A stretch of 64,000 bases of DNA. Source: an uncultured Halieaceae bacterium. GTDB taxonomy: Bacteria; Pseudomonadota; Gammaproteobacteria; Pseudomonadales; Halieaceae. The stretch covers positions 16,202 through 80,201 of the forward strand of contig CAJXNM010000007.1 of the NCBI GenBank assembly GCA_913057135.1, written 5' to 3'. Positions 1 to 11,245 of this stretch are shown here, one piece after another. The stretch's first letter is position 1, and every line of letters begins with the position of its first letter. Below the pieces are notes generated by a model. The model saw only the letters and a program-made list of their open reading frames with translations. It made no database searches and had not been told where the DNA came from. The position numbers and the translations under genes are program-made.

Positions 1-22
1 TGAACTGCAGGCCACGGGTTTA

Positions 23-322
23 GTGCGCTACAGCTACGATGCCATGGGTGGCACTATGGCCGTTCAGGCAGATGTAAGTTACTCCGATGAGTACTACTAC
101 AACCTGCGTAACTTCGATGCGGATAAATTCCCCAGCTACACTGTGGTGAATGCACAAATCAGCTACGAGGTAAGTGACTGGCTAGCGACCTTATCGGTGC
201 GTAACCTCACCGATGAGCGACCCGGCATTCAGGGCTTCGACTTGGCAACCCTCTGCGGCTGCAACGAAGTAGCCTACAAAGCGCCCCGCTACTACGCCTT
301 CAGTATTCGCAAGGAGTTTTAA
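23..322 (+). CDS. TonB-dependent receptor, C-terminal fragment (gene starts before the window)
   Basis: Beta-barrel-like C-terminus (SYEVSDWLATLSVRNLTDERP...APRYYAFSIRKEF) ending in aromatic F, typical of TonB receptors; truncated by window start. Confidence 0.8.
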   Translation: MRYSYDAMGGTMAVQADVSYSDEYYYNLRNFDADKFPSYTVVNAQISYEVSDWLATLSVRNLTDERPGIQGFDLATLCGCNEVAYKAPRYYAFSIRKEF

Positions 323-897
323 TGGCACGACCGTCGGTGTCTAAGGTAACAACCACAACAACGGCCAGGGATGGCCAACTCACCCGACGGGATACTCTCC
401 GGATGGGCGCCCTGTGCGCCTCATTCTGTATCGCAGGCGACTGGTTAACGACCTCACCTGCTCAGGCCAAAGCCCTGGGATTCACACCCCAGGTGCTCAG
501 TTCTCAGCAACTGGCGCAGCTGGCAGCGCTGGCTGATGCTCTTGTACCCGGCGCTGCCGAGGCGGGGGTTGATGCCTACATCGATGCCCAGTTAAACGCT
601 GGCGCTGACTCGATGTTACTGGCGAAGTACGTGGGGGTAGCGCCCCCCGATCAGGCTGGCTTCTACGGTGCTATCGCCGACGCCGTCGCCCACGCTGTGG
701 CCAACGGCACTGCAATTAAGGACTTACCTGCAGCCATGCTGACCGACAGCGTCCCCCATTGGCAGGGACCACCTGCAAGCTATGCCCTATTCGTGCTTCG
801 AGCCGATGCCCTCGACGTCACCTGGGGCACGGACACCGGCTATGCAGCGCTAGGTATCCCTTATCATGCACACATCATGCCGCCGTCTTCCTGGTGA
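322..897 (+). CDS. Tat-signal protein resembling gluconate 2-dehydrogenase subunit 3 family
   Basis: N-terminal TRRDTLRMGALCASFCIAG Tat-like signal; small protein directly upstream of a GMC oxidoreductase. Confidence 0.6.
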   Translation: MARPSVSKVTTTTTARDGQLTRRDTLRMGALCASFCIAGDWLTTSPAQAKALGFTPQVLSSQQLAQLAALADALVPGAAEAGVDAYIDAQLNAGADSMLLAKYVGVAPPDQAGFYGAIADAVAHAVANGTAIKDLPAAMLTDSVPHWQGPPASYALFVLRADALDVTWGTDTGYAALGIPYHAHIMPPSSW

Positions 898-902
898 CGT
901 TC

Positions 903-2471
903 ATGGTGAGCCCCCTGATTGCAACCGATCACGAACGCAACACACCCGATACCATCATTGTCGGTGCCGGTGCTGCCGGGCTGTTACTCGCTGCGCGACT
1001 AGCCGAGGCCGGTGAGCGGGTGGTGGTCATTGAGGCCGGTCCCGAGCGAACATTAGATCAATTGTGGTCGTCGCAGATTTGGGCCCGTCGCTTAAAGTGG
1101 AGCGGCGCCCCAGTGGAAGAAAGTGGTGATCACAAGGTGGGCCACGCCTTCAATGCTGGCATGGGCACCGGCGGCTCAGCCTTGCATCATTACGGTGTAT
1201 GGCTGCGCTTACACCCGGGGGATTTTCAGATAGCCAGCGACCATCAGCGGGGCCTCGACTGGCCCTTTGCTTATGACGAACTGCGGCCCTACTACGACCG
1301 AGTACAAACTGAAGTCGGATTAAGTGGCGACGCCAATGCAGAAGTTTGGCGACCACCGGGCGCACCCTACCCTATGGGACCACTGCCCGTGTTTGCCCAA
1401 GGTAAGGTGTTAGCGAAGGGTTTTAAGGCACAGGGGAAGCGCGTTGCACCGCTGCCCCTCGCAATCAATAGCAGCAGCTACCACGGCCGAGCGCCCTGTC
1501 AATTCGATGGCTGGTGTGACGCCGGCTGCCCCATCGGCGCACTGGCCAATCCTTTGGTTACCTGGTTGCCCAGGGCGCAAAAAGCGGGGGTCGAGTTGCG
1601 CCATAACACCCGAGCGCTGCGCGTAGAGCGGGATCCCAATAAGCCTGAACGCATTGAAGCGCTTGTGGTCAGTGGCCCAGATGGCCGACAACGGCTGCAC
1701 GCAAAACGTTTTATCATTGCCGCGTTCACAGTGCAGAGCACGCGCATCTTGCTGAACTCTATCGGTGACAAGCCCGCCCCAGGTAATCGCCACGATCAGT
1801 TGGGTCGGTATTTAACAACACACCCGGCCACCACCGTGTTTGGTTTGTTTGATGAGCCCACACTGCCGCACCTTGGGGTGTCAGCGGGGCAACTGATCAG
1901 CCACGATGACTACGATGATAAATCTGCCGCCGGCGGCTGGGGTTCATCCCAGTGGCTGATTGCCCACGCTATCAAACCCAATGACTTGTTGGGCTATGCC
2001 ACGGGGCGGCCCGATATTCACGGCCCGGAATTAAAGCCTTGGCTTGAGCGAGCCGCCCAACACTTGGGCAATATGACGGTTGTATGCGAAGACATTCCAC
2101 TGGCTAGCAACCGGATAACCCTCGGTAGCAGTGTCGATAACGACGGAGTGCCCATTGCCGCGACACACCATGATTTACATCCCGATGCCCGAAGTCGATG
2201 GCAACAACGCACCACTGAAGGACAGGCTTTGATGCGCGCTGCCGGGGCCACCGACGTGTGGCAGGGCCCCATGGCGCCTATGCATATTATGGGCGGTACA
2301 GTGATGGGAGCCGATGAAACATCATCAGTCACCGACCCCTGGGGCCGGGTTCACGATACCGAGAACCTGTACATATCCGGACCCAGCTTATTTCCCAGTT
2401 CCGGTGCAGTGAATCCTACGTTTACACTGAGCGCCCTGGCGTGGCGTCAGGCAGATCATTTAATCACTTAG
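903..2471 (+). CDS. GMC family oxidoreductase
   Basis: FAD-binding DTIIVGAGAAGLLLAARLAEAGERVVVIEAG and C-terminal GAVNPTFTLSALAWRQADHL; ATG at 903 is in frame with the longer tracked ORF (759). Confidence 0.85.
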   Translation: MVSPLIATDHERNTPDTIIVGAGAAGLLLAARLAEAGERVVVIEAGPERTLDQLWSSQIWARRLKWSGAPVEESGDHKVGHAFNAGMGTGGSALHHYGVWLRLHPGDFQIASDHQRGLDWPFAYDELRPYYDRVQTEVGLSGDANAEVWRPPGAPYPMGPLPVFAQGKVLAKGFKAQGKRVAPLPLAINSSSYHGRAPCQFDGWCDAGCPIGALANPLVTWLPRAQKAGVELRHNTRALRVERDPNKPERIEALVVSGPDGRQRLHAKRFIIAAFTVQSTRILLNSIGDKPAPGNRHDQLGRYLTTHPATTVFGLFDEPTLPHLGVSAGQLISHDDYDDKSAAGGWGSSQWLIAHAIKPNDLLGYATGRPDIHGPELKPWLERAAQHLGNMTVVCEDIPLASNRITLGSSVDNDGVPIAATHHDLHPDARSRWQQRTTEGQALMRAAGATDVWQGPMAPMHIMGGTVMGADETSSVTDPWGRVHDTENLYISGPSLFPSSGAVNPTFTLSALAWRQADHLIT

Positions 2472-2596
2472 CTCGTTAATCGCCACTGAGCCCCTGTAAG
2501 AACCCATCGCTTTTTCGTTGTCAGATCACCTTGTGACGCTGCTGGGTTTACAATGGCAGCCCCAACATTAACCCATAACGACAATAGGAACTTGGT

Positions 2597-4696
2597 ATGT
2601 CCTCACCCGTAAGCTATGCCCTACACGATACCGTCGGTGTCATCACTATCGACAATCCTCCGGTCAACGCCTTGTCCCAGGCCGTACGTGCGGGCATTGT
2701 CGATGCCCTAGAACAGGCCGCTAGTGATAGCTCTGAAGCTGTTGTCATTGCATGCGCTGGCCGCACCTTCATAGCCGGTGCCGACATCACCGAATTTGGC
2801 CGACCACCCCAAGAACCTTTCCTGCCCTTTTTGCTCGATCAGCTTGAACAGCACCCCAAGCTGACGGTAGCTGCGATTCACGGTACCGCCCTCGGTGGCG
2901 GTCTTGAAACCGCGCTGGCCTGTAACTATCGCATGGCCCTAAGCAGCGCCAAGGTCGGTTTACCCGAAGTCAAACTAGGATTGCTACCCGGGGCTGGCGG
3001 CACCCAGCGCTTGCCACGGGTCGCGGGTGCTCAAGCGGCCATCACCATGATTGGCAGCGGTGATCCTGTATCGGCATCGAAAGCATTAGCGTGGTCTGTG
3101 ATCGATCGGGTTGTCAATGATGATTTGCTAACGGAAGCCATTAGCTGGGCCAAAGAACTCGTGGCCAGTGGTGCGCCCCAGCGCAAGGCCTGCGATGAGA
3201 CCTTCACCCTCAGCGATGACGATCGTCAATTAATCGAGACCACACGGCAGGCACTTAACAAGAAAACCCGCGGAGAATTCGCGCCCCAGCGGGCACTCGA
3301 CTGCATTGTGGCGGCAGCTGAGCTTGATTTCAAAGCAGGACTAAAGCGTGAGCGAGAGCTATTTATAGAGTGCATGAGTAACCCTCAGGCGGCGGCCATG
3401 CAGCATATGTTCTTCGCCGAGCGAGAAGCCGCAAAAGTCGATGGTCTCGATCGCAACACACCCAAAGTTACTATCCAAAAGGTGGGCATCATTGGTGCTG
3501 GCACTATGGGCGGCGGTATCGCCATGTGTTTTGCCCAAGCGGGTATGCACGTCACCTTGCTCGATCGCGACGAGGACGCGGTGGCACAGGGCATCGCACG
3601 TATCGAAAAAAACTATGCCATCAGTGTGAAGCGGGGACGACTCACGGACGATCAGGTCAGTGCCATTATGGGGAACATAACCCCTGCCACTGACTATCAA
3701 GCCCTGGCCGATGCCGACCTGGTAATCGAGGCGGTCTTTGAGAACCTTGCGATTAAACAGGATGTATTCCGCACACTCGATGGTATCTGCAAAGACGGCG
3801 CTATTCTGGCTACCAACACCTCTTATCAAGACGTCAACGCCATTGCCGCAGTCACACAACGGCCCGAATGGGTCTTGGGCATGCACTTTTTCTCCCCAGC
3901 CAACGTGATGCGCTTGCTTGAGGTGGTACGCGGTGAGAAAAGTAATGACACCGTGATCGCCACAGCCATGGCCGTGGCGAAGACCATTGGCAAAACCCCG
4001 GTGTTGGCCGGTGTTTGCTACGGTTTCATTGGCAACCGTATGCTGCAGCCCTACTTCCGCGAAACGTCTTTGTGTCTCATTGAAGGGGCTACCCCTGCAC
4101 AAATCGACGGTGCCATGGAGCGTTGGGGCATGGCCATGGGGCCACTGGCGGTTGGTGACCTAGCCGGTCTGGATATTGGCTACAAGGCCCGCGAGCAACT
4201 GAGTGACGCCGAGAAAGGTAACCCCGCCAGCTATCTGGTCGCCGACCGGTTGGTAGAGGCCGGTCGCCTGGGCCAAAAGAGTGGCGCAGGCTATTACCGT
4301 TACGACCCAGAGACCCGTGCACGACTCGATGACCCGGACGTTATGGCTATCGTCGAAGCGACCAGTGCCGAGTTAGGTATTACCCGTCGCGCGATTAGTG
4401 ATGAAGAGATCGTTGATCGACTGACATTAGCACTGGCGAACGAGGGTGCGCGTATTCTTGAAGAAGGCATCGCTCAGCGGGCCAGCGACATCGACGTTGT
4501 ATACATCTATGGCTATGGGTTCCCCCGCTTCAAGGGTGGTCCAATGCACAATGCTGAAGCACGGGGTATCGCCGAGGTAGTCGCGCGCATCAATGAGTTT
4601 GCAGAAACCTTGTCTGCCGAAAACTGGCAGCCCTCGCAACTGCTACTGGACTTGGCGGCCAGTGGCGGCAAGCTGCGGGACGTAAAGGCGCACTAA
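2597..4696 (+). CDS. Bifunctional enoyl-CoA hydratase / 3-hydroxyacyl-CoA dehydrogenase
   Basis: Crotonase motif ([26 protein letters not shown]) followed by HAD NAD-binding ([21 protein letters not shown]) and GFIGNRM. Confidence 0.93.
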   Translation: MSSPVSYALHDTVGVITIDNPPVNALSQAVRAGIVDALEQAASDSSEAVVIACAGRTFIAGADITEFGRPPQEPFLPFLLDQLEQHPKLTVAAIHGTALGGGLETALACNYRMALSSAKVGLPEVKLGLLPGAGGTQRLPRVAGAQAAITMIGSGDPVSASKALAWSVIDRVVNDDLLTEAISWAKELVASGAPQRKACDETFTLSDDDRQLIETTRQALNKKTRGEFAPQRALDCIVAAAELDFKAGLKRERELFIECMSNPQAAAMQHMFFAEREAAKVDGLDRNTPKVTIQKVGIIGAGTMGGGIAMCFAQAGMHVTLLDRDEDAVAQGIARIEKNYAISVKRGRLTDDQVSAIMGNITPATDYQALADADLVIEAVFENLAIKQDVFRTLDGICKDGAILATNTSYQDVNAIAAVTQRPEWVLGMHFFSPANVMRLLEVVRGEKSNDTVIATAMAVAKTIGKTPVLAGVCYGFIGNRMLQPYFRETSLCLIEGATPAQIDGAMERWGMAMGPLAVGDLAGLDIGYKAREQLSDAEKGNPASYLVADRLVEAGRLGQKSGAGYYRYDPETRARLDDPDVMAIVEATSAELGITRRAISDEEIVDRLTLALANEGARILEEGIAQRASDIDVVYIYGYGFPRFKGGPMHNAEARGIAEVVARINEFAETLSAENWQPSQLLLDLAASGGKLRDVKAH

Positions 4697-4711
4697 GTCC
4701 TTGCCATGTAG

Positions 4712-4741
4712 GGTGTGGGGCCTGTGGGCGGGCTCCACACC
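4712..4741 (+). terminator. Stable inverted repeat after the crotonase/HAD gene; possible terminator
   Basis: ggtgtggggcc-tgtgggcg-ggctccacacc: 11-bp stem with one G-U, 8-nt loop, 15 nt after stop; no clear T-tract. Confidence 0.5.
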
Positions 4742-4773
4742 GTGCCTATCAGTTCAAATGGCCGAAAATTCCA

Positions 4774-4983
4774 TCAGCGAGTGGTTCGCTTGAAGGGGAA
4801 ATTACGTTTTCTCCGCCAAAAAATGCCGGACCAAAAGAGACCCTCAAACATCATTCCTAGGGCGATGAAAACGACACCTCCAACTGGAACGCCAAACGAG
4901 TAACAGGCTATTGCGGCGAAGGAACAAACAACGACGATTCCGATTCTTAGGATCATACTTACCCGCGCTCGATTTCGGTGCAA
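4774..4983 (-). CDS. Small hypothetical membrane protein
   Basis: 69 aa with a hydrophobic pair of segments (MILRIGIVVVCSFAAIACYSFGVPVGGVVFIALGMMFEGLFW). Confidence 0.4.
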   Translation of the reverse strand: MHRNRARVSMILRIGIVVVCSFAAIACYSFGVPVGGVVFIALGMMFEGLFWSGIFWRRKRNFPFKRTTR

Positions 4984-5001
4984 GTTGCAACCACTAGACC
5001 A

Positions 5002-5454
5002 CTACCTTGGCCCGTTTCTGGCTGTAAAGGGGTCAAGTACACGCACCCCTGATTGCACGAAATCCTTATGGTTACGGGTGACGACCGTTAATTCGTAGAC
5101 CAATGCCGTAGCGGCGATTTGCTTGTCCAAAGCGTTTTCCGGATGCGGTACACGCAATCGACCCCAGAGTTGGGCAATGTCGTGATTAATGTCGAGGATA
5201 TGATCCTGATGCTCTGCTAGCAGGGCGTCTAGCCATTTCTCTAGCTGATTCGCTTGACGTATATCACCTCTGTAACGCACCAACTCGACACCCCGACGCA
5301 GTTCACCGACGGTGACAACCGAAATGAATACTTGTGCGTTCTCTTCTATAACCCGCTTGAAGAATGACAGCACTCCTTTATTCGCCTTTGACTTTTTCCG
5401 TACCTCGCTGATGACGTTGGTATCAACTAAATACACGGTCGATACCAACTTCAT
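5002..5454 (-). CDS. PIN-domain toxin (FitB/VapC-like)
   Basis: YLVDTNVISEVRK start and IAATALVYELTVVTRNHKDF motif typical of FitB/VapC PIN proteins; overlaps upstream antitoxin. Confidence 0.9.
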   Translation of the reverse strand: MKLVSTVYLVDTNVISEVRKKSKANKGVLSFFKRVIEENAQVFISVVTVGELRRGVELVRYRGDIRQANQLEKWLDALLAEHQDHILDINHDIAQLWGRLRVPHPENALDKQIAATALVYELTVVTRNHKDFVQSGVRVLDPFTARNGPR

Positions 5455-5659
5455 CCTCTACCCGTCGGAAATCCTCATCCGTTCCGACGTTGGGCATGGA
5501 CTTAAGTATTTCCGCGAAGCTCTTCCCCTTGGGCTTTAGTAATAGCGTTTCGAGCAAGACCCGGTGCTCTGCCTCCGCACTTCGACCATGTTGTGCCGCA
5601 CGTTGCTTGAGAGCATCGACAATGCGTTGATCCAAGTTTCTAACCACAAGATTTGCCAT
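5423..5659 (-). CDS. FitA-like / Arc-type antitoxin
   Basis: MANLVVRNLDQRIVDALKQRAAQHGRSAEAEHRVLLETLL; typical FitA RHH N-terminus; internal ATG preferred over tracked start at 5776. Confidence 0.88.
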   Translation of the reverse strand: MANLVVRNLDQRIVDALKQRAAQHGRSAEAEHRVLLETLLLKPKGKSFAEILKSMPNVGTDEDFRRVEDEVGIDRVFS

Positions 5660-6113
5660 ATTGTCTTCCTGTTTATTGATAAAAAACGATAGCAATGCTA
5701 GCAACCTAAGCACGAGGCTACAATCATCGATAGCGTCCGCGATTAACCTAGTCCCCACTCGCCAATCTGGCTCCATAAGCCTACGTCTGGGGACAAAATA
5801 GTTTTGAGGGTCATATAAGTGAAGGTGTAGGACGACCCAGACACGGGCAATGCCTTACGGCGCAAGAAGTCTTGAAGCATTGTCTGAGTTCTTGAGACTG
5901 GAAATACCATCGGTTTTTTTGCTGGTTGCTTTCGTTACTTGGGTGCAATGCACCTGTGTGCCTAACAGATATGCGCCCCACCCTTATGGGGAGTTTAGTT
6001 AACCCACCCACTTTGCCAGTTTACCGGTATCGGCTACACTAACATTTTAGACTTAAAGTATTTGTCGACACGCTAACGCCGACGGCGGCGGCTGACACAG
6101 GGAGAAGATCACC

Positions 6114-7298
6114 ATGGCAGGACAAACACGCTGGACCAAACTCGATTGGGCCGATCCGTTCGAGCTAGATGCGCAGCTCACCGAGGAACAGCGTATGGTT
6201 CGCGACAGCGCTCGCCAGTATGCCGAAACCAAACTGCTGCCGCGCGTTAAAGAAGCCTTCCGCAACGAGCACACCGATATCGCTATTTTCAAAGAGATGG
6301 GCGAGCTCGGCTTGTTGGGTTCCACCATCGATGGCTACGGTTGTCCCGGCGTCGATTATGTCTCCTACGGTTTGGTAGCCCGCGAGGTTGAGCGCGTTGA
6401 TTCCGGCTATCGATCGATGCTTAGCGTGCAGTCATCACTCGTGATGTACCCCATTTATGCCTACGGTAGCGAGCAGCAGCGCGAAAAATATCTGCCCAAG
6501 CTAGCCACCGGCGAGTGGATCGGTTGCTTTGGTTTAACCGAGCCCGATCACGGCTCTGACCCCGGCGGCATGGTAACCCGCGCCCGCAGTACCGACGGCG
6601 GCTACCGCCTAACCGGTGCCAAAATGTGGATATCCAACAGCCCCTTCGCTGATGTCTTCGTGGTATGGGCAAAAACCGATGACAACGTCATTCGGGGTTT
6701 CATTCTAGAAAAAGGCATGCCCGGGCTCAGCGCGCCAAAAATTGAGGGTAAGCTTGCGCTGCGCGCATCGACCACCGGTGAAATTGTGATGGATGATGTG
6801 TTTGTGCCCGAAGAAAACCTACTACCCAATGTCAGCGGTTTGAAGGGACCATTCGGCTGCCTGAACAATGCCCGTTACGGAATTGCCTGGGGAGTGATGG
6901 GCGCTGCCGAGACCTGTTGGCACACTGCGCGCCAATACACCCTCGATCGCCAACAGTTTGGACGTCCCCTGGCTGCCAATCAGCTCATTCAACTGAAACT
7001 AGCAGACATGCAAACCGAAATTGGTATTGCCCTACAGGGCTGTTTGCGTGCGGGCCAAATGCTATCGGCGGGTGCCGTATCGCCAGACCTTATCAGCCTC
7101 ATTAAGCGTAATTCCTGCGGCAAAGCCCTCGATATTGCGCGCAAAGCGAGGGATATGTTGGGGGGTAACGGTATTTCGGACGACTACCCCGTCATGCGCC
7201 ACATGATGAACCTAGAGGTCGTGAATACCTACGAAGGTACCCACGACATCCATGCGCTCATTCTCGGACGTAGCCAGACCGATATTCCTGCGTTCTAA
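6114..7298 (+). CDS. gcdH: Glutaryl-CoA dehydrogenase-like acyl-CoA dehydrogenase
   Basis: Full-length ACAD with [15 protein letters not shown] and [14 protein letters not shown]. Confidence 0.9.
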   Translation: MAGQTRWTKLDWADPFELDAQLTEEQRMVRDSARQYAETKLLPRVKEAFRNEHTDIAIFKEMGELGLLGSTIDGYGCPGVDYVSYGLVAREVERVDSGYRSMLSVQSSLVMYPIYAYGSEQQREKYLPKLATGEWIGCFGLTEPDHGSDPGGMVTRARSTDGGYRLTGAKMWISNSPFADVFVVWAKTDDNVIRGFILEKGMPGLSAPKIEGKLALRASTTGEIVMDDVFVPEENLLPNVSGLKGPFGCLNNARYGIAWGVMGAAETCWHTARQYTLDRQQFGRPLAANQLIQLKLADMQTEIGIALQGCLRAGQMLSAGAVSPDLISLIKRNSCGKALDIARKARDMLGGNGISDDYPVMRHMMNLEVVNTYEGTHDIHALILGRSQTDIPAF

Positions 7299-7342
7299 GG
7301 GCCTGGCAAGGGCTTAGATGGCAACGTGCCGAGTAAACGTGG

Positions 7343-8581
7343 TCATGACCATAGCGCCCCAACGGGTACAGCGTAAAGGTTGTCTCCAAAGGCTGTTGTG
7401 TGATCCCCGTCATACAGCAAAACGCCGATCTTGAAACGGTCGCCGGCCACGGATTGAAAACGTTTCAGCCCGATGAAATCCTTTTCGCTCAAGGTCGACG
7501 CTGCCTTTATTTCGACAGCAAAGCAATCACCGACCGCGTTCTCGATAATTACATCAACTTCCACTTTGTCTTTGTCTCGGTAGTGGTAAAAACGCAACGG
7601 TTCATCTAGCCAAACCGCTTGCTTGCATAATTCGTTATAAACGAAGGATTCCAACAACAAACCAAAATCCGCCGGCTGTTTGAGCAGTCGGTCACGATTA
7701 AGGCCGCGCACAGCGCACATCAAACCGGTATCGATGGAATGCAGTTTAGGCGTCTTCACCAGCCGCTTATATTCGTTGGAATGCCATGCTGGTAATTGCC
7801 CCACCAGAAACAGCTGCTCCAGCAGAGCCATATATTTTTTGATAGTTAGCCGATCCAGCCCCAGTTTGCCTCCCAATTCGGTGAGATTGACCAGCTTACC
7901 TGCGTAAAAAGCTGTGAGACTTAGCAATTTGATCATTAAATCCGGATGATCGATGTGGCCCAAATCGCGAATGTCGCGTTGTACCAGAGTATTTAGATAT
8001 TGCCGATGCCACGCTTGGCGGCGTCGTTCACTGACACGCTGTAGCGGTTCAGGAAAACAACCGGTGACCAATCGGTCCAGGATGTGCTCTCTAATGCGGA
8101 TGGATTGAGCTGAAGGTGCTTCCTGATTCAATAGCTTAGATAGAAATGCCGCTTGCCGCCCTTGGATCTCACACTCAGAGAGTGTCATCAAGCGCACCGA
8201 TTCCATGCGGCCCGCCAACGAGTCGGAGAGTCTTGGCAGTAGCAAAGCGTTGGCGGAACCCGTCAGTAAAAAACGGCCCGGAGAGCGGTGCTCGTCCACC
8301 GCCTGTTTGATGGAAACAAACAACTCTGGCAGCCGTTGGACCTCATCGAGGGCAATGCGCGTGGCTGGCAGGTTTCGAATAAAGCCCACCGGGTCGGCTT
8401 GGGCAATCTCAAACTGGGATTGGTCATCTAATGTGATGTAAGTCCATTGCTCAGAACCCATGTCAGCCATCAAGGTCTTTACCAAAGTGGTTTTACCAAC
8501 CTGACGAGGTCCCATAATGAAGACGACGGGCGTGTCGCTCATCGCCTCCATAACATGGCGCTTGGAGTACCGGGGAAACAT
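7343..8581 (-). CDS. AAA ATPase with DUF4143-like C-terminus
   Basis: Walker A GPRQVGKTTL, sensor LTGSANALLL, C-terminal VEVDVIIENAVGDCFAVEIKAA nuclease-like motif. Confidence 0.88.
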   Translation of the reverse strand: MFPRYSKRHVMEAMSDTPVVFIMGPRQVGKTTLVKTLMADMGSEQWTYITLDDQSQFEIAQADPVGFIRNLPATRIALDEVQRLPELFVSIKQAVDEHRSPGRFLLTGSANALLLPRLSDSLAGRMESVRLMTLSECEIQGRQAAFLSKLLNQEAPSAQSIRIREHILDRLVTGCFPEPLQRVSERRRQAWHRQYLNTLVQRDIRDLGHIDHPDLMIKLLSLTAFYAGKLVNLTELGGKLGLDRLTIKKYMALLEQLFLVGQLPAWHSNEYKRLVKTPKLHSIDTGLMCAVRGLNRDRLLKQPADFGLLLESFVYNELCKQAVWLDEPLRFYHYRDKDKVEVDVIIENAVGDCFAVEIKAASTLSEKDFIGLKRFQSVAGDRFKIGVLLYDGDHTTAFGDNLYAVPVGALWS

Positions 8582-8757
8582 AGGAGGACCTCCGGCTAAA
8601 CGGAACTTTGTTGTCGGCTATTCGTTATTATAGCTCCGTCTAATCGATACCAGAAGACCGTCCAATCGTTATTGTGTTTTCTCTCTAAAGGTGGAGAACT
8701 CAGCGCATACAAACCACGCAACCAGACTGGCAACCCCCATTTCTAATGACATAAAAC

Positions 8758-9816
8758 TTAACGGGTGGGTACACCAATAGCCACAGGACGCACGGGGGAA
8801 CCTGAACCACCCGCGATACGCAGTGGCATGATCATGGCGCAAAACTCGTAGACGCCGTCGGCGGCTACCTCTTCAAGACGACTGTTTTGAATTTGCAGAA
8901 CCCCCGATTGGGACAAATTGTGATGATGGATAGCAAAGGGCAATCCCGCGGGTGTGCCCTCGGCGGGACCCGCTTTACCCTGTAACTGGCCACGCAAGAC
9001 CGGGTCGGTGAAGGGGTTATCCAAAGATATCAGCACCACCCCTTGCGTGCCCAACCACTGCACCGCGTCATAGCCCAAGCCTGGTCCCATACCGTAGTAC
9101 TCGGCGTCGGTCATGGGATCGGTCCATTTTTCGCCCCAGCCGGTGTTAATGAACAACACATCGCCAGGCAAAATGCCCCGGTCATCCAAGCCTTGAGCGG
9201 CCATCATGCCGTCGATATCCGCTTTGGTAATGCGCACACCGGGCTCCAAACGCTTGCCTTCACCCAAATACGCCTTGGCATCGAGCAGCAAACCCGAGGT
9301 AATAATAGGCGGTACTTTGTCGACACCCAGTTTCAAGAGTGGCGATTCAGCCGAGGGCTTCACCTCATCCTGACTAAAACCGCCGAAGTACTGCACCTGA
9401 TCGGCGGGGAAGTCCCCCTCCCCTGACCACGGCTCGGGCAACACACCGAAGTGGCCCAGCGCGTCCATTTGCGTGCCTTGAGCCGCGTGCTCGCCAGTCA
9501 CACTCTCACCGTTAAACGCATGCAATGTGCCGGGTAAACCCACGGTGCCGCGGAAACTGTATTCCAGAGGCACCCCAAACGGTGATGCGGGCATGGTGTT
9601 GCTGCGCACATGGGACAGCTCGTAGGCCTGGGCACCCGGGGCGGCCAGATACTCGGCGCAACGGGCCCAAGTAGCGGGGCCCAAGGCACGAGCATTACCC
9701 AGCTCATCACCCGGGTTTGACACACCCCAGTTTGACTGGGCCGTTGCGGTCAGCGAGACAACTGTCAGCGCAAGGGCGCTGCTGATTTTGCGGGGGAGCG
9801 AGTGTAAACGGGCCAT
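8758..9816 (-). CDS. Cyclase family (kynurenine formamidase-like) protein with signal peptide
   Basis: TQMDALGHFG, GILPGDVLFINTGWGEKW motifs; hydrophobic N-terminus. Confidence 0.8.
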   Translation of the reverse strand: MARLHSLPRKISSALALTVVSLTATAQSNWGVSNPGDELGNARALGPATWARCAEYLAAPGAQAYELSHVRSNTMPASPFGVPLEYSFRGTVGLPGTLHAFNGESVTGEHAAQGTQMDALGHFGVLPEPWSGEGDFPADQVQYFGGFSQDEVKPSAESPLLKLGVDKVPPIITSGLLLDAKAYLGEGKRLEPGVRITKADIDGMMAAQGLDDRGILPGDVLFINTGWGEKWTDPMTDAEYYGMGPGLGYDAVQWLGTQGVVLISLDNPFTDPVLRGQLQGKAGPAEGTPAGLPFAIHHHNLSQSGVLQIQNSRLEEVAADGVYEFCAMIMPLRIAGGSGSPVRPVAIGVPTR

Positions 9817-9958
9817 GGTGCACCTCTTGAGTCATTGGAATTGTCAGTAAGGGTATACCGATTACAGCTGCCACCACCGGGAATTTCAAGATATTTTCGG
9901 TTTAAAATGTTTGCCCATCGCCAGCCAAGCTGGCATGTTCGAATAACAAACGGAATAA

Positions 9959-11245
9959 GTGAGTGAGACGATGTCAGAGGGCCAATCAAGAAGCCTACTT
10001 CAAATACTGGGACCTGGGATTTTGTTTGCGGGGGCCGCAGTCGGGGTCTCACACCTCATCCAGTCCACCCGCGCCGGGGGCATGTATGGCTTGGCATTGA
10101 TCGCCTTTATCATACTGGCCAATTTGGCCAAGTATCCGGCATTCCGATTTGGCAACCAGTACGCTGCCGCGTCCGGCACCAATCTCATTGTGGCGTACCG
10201 CCAACAGGGCCCGGTGGCCATCGGCATGTTTATTGTGTCGACACTGCTCACCATGTTCGCTGGCTGCGCCGCCATCTCGATTACCACCGCTGGACTCGCC
10301 AAGGTGACCTTCGGCCTAGAGACCGATAGTTTCACACTGGTGTTGGTGGTGTGGGCTGCGGTTGCCGCCATCTTATACTTGGGTGAGTACCGCGCCCTCG
10401 ATGCCATCGTGAAAGTACTGCTGTCATTTCTGACCATCAGCACGCTAATCACTACCATTGCGGTAGCGCCCGAGTTGGAGTTCGGTGGTCTCGGTGATTT
10501 CTGGCCCTCTGAGTTCAGCCTTCCCACTATTATTTTTATTGCCGCCCTGGTGGGGTGGATGCCCGCGCCCCTCGATACGTCGGTTTGGCAATCCCTTTGG
10601 AGTCAAGCGAAAGCCCACACCGATAATCACCAGCCGACGACACGCGAGGCAGCCCTTGATTTCAACGTCGGTTTTGTCGGCACCGCCATCCTGGCCATTT
10701 GCTTTGTCATCATGGGCGCGGGGGTTATGCACAAGGCAGGTATCGAATTTGAATCGAGTGCCGCTGGCTTTGCCGCCCAGTTGATTGCCATTTACCGGGA
10801 TACCCTGGGTGATACGGTAGCGACATTAGTGGGAGCATCGGCCATGGCGGTTATTTTCACCACGACCCTTACGGCCATCGATGCCTGGCCGCGCTCAATG
10901 GCGGGTGTCATGCTCATTCTGCGCTCCCCCGAAACCGACGTGGGCGACACGCTGTCGCGTATTCGTCACCCGCTTTACTGGACGTGGATGGCGGTGTTGT
11001 TTGTCGGTGCAGGGCTTATTCTTGGCTTGTTCGCCCACTCATTCAAATTACTGCTCGACATTGCGACCACGGTGTCGTTCCTTACCGCACCCGTGTTTGC
11101 CATCCTGAATCATCGGGCCATGTTTGCGGACAACATCCCTGCCGACAAACGGCCCAGCGAAGCGCTGCGTTGGTGGAGTTTGCTGGGTATTTTTGCCCTC
11201 GTTGACTTCACCCTAGCTTACATTGGCATCCGATTGGCGGCCTGA
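9959..11245 (+). CDS. Nramp family divalent metal ion transporter
   Basis: GPGILFAGAAVGVSHLIQSTRAG resembles the Nramp TM1 region; multiple TM segments; ATG at 9971 is also a possible start. Confidence 0.82.
   Translation: MSETMSEGQSRSLLQILGPGILFAGAAVGVSHLIQSTRAGGMYGLALIAFIILANLAKYPAFRFGNQYAAASGTNLIVAYRQQGPVAIGMFIVSTLLTMFAGCAAISITTAGLAKVTFGLETDSFTLVLVVWAAVAAILYLGEYRALDAIVKVLLSFLTISTLITTIAVAPELEFGGLGDFWPSEFSLPTIIFIAALVGWMPAPLDTSVWQSLWSQAKAHTDNHQPTTREAALDFNVGFVGTAILAICFVIMGAGVMHKAGIEFESSAAGFAAQLIAIYRDTLGDTVATLVGASAMAVIFTTTLTAIDAWPRSMAGVMLILRSPETDVGDTLSRIRHPLYWTWMAVLFVGAGLILGLFAHSFKLLLDIATTVSFLTAPVFAILNHRAMFADNIPADKRPSEALRWWSLLGIFALVDFTLAYIGIRLAA

Noticed and set aside
3359-4102. 247-aa minus-strand ORF inside the crotonase/HAD gene
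   Set aside because: Shadow ORF antisense to a clearly conserved coding frame; low-complexity His/Gly-rich translation with no recognisable family. The same applies to most other overlapping antisense ORFs in the track.
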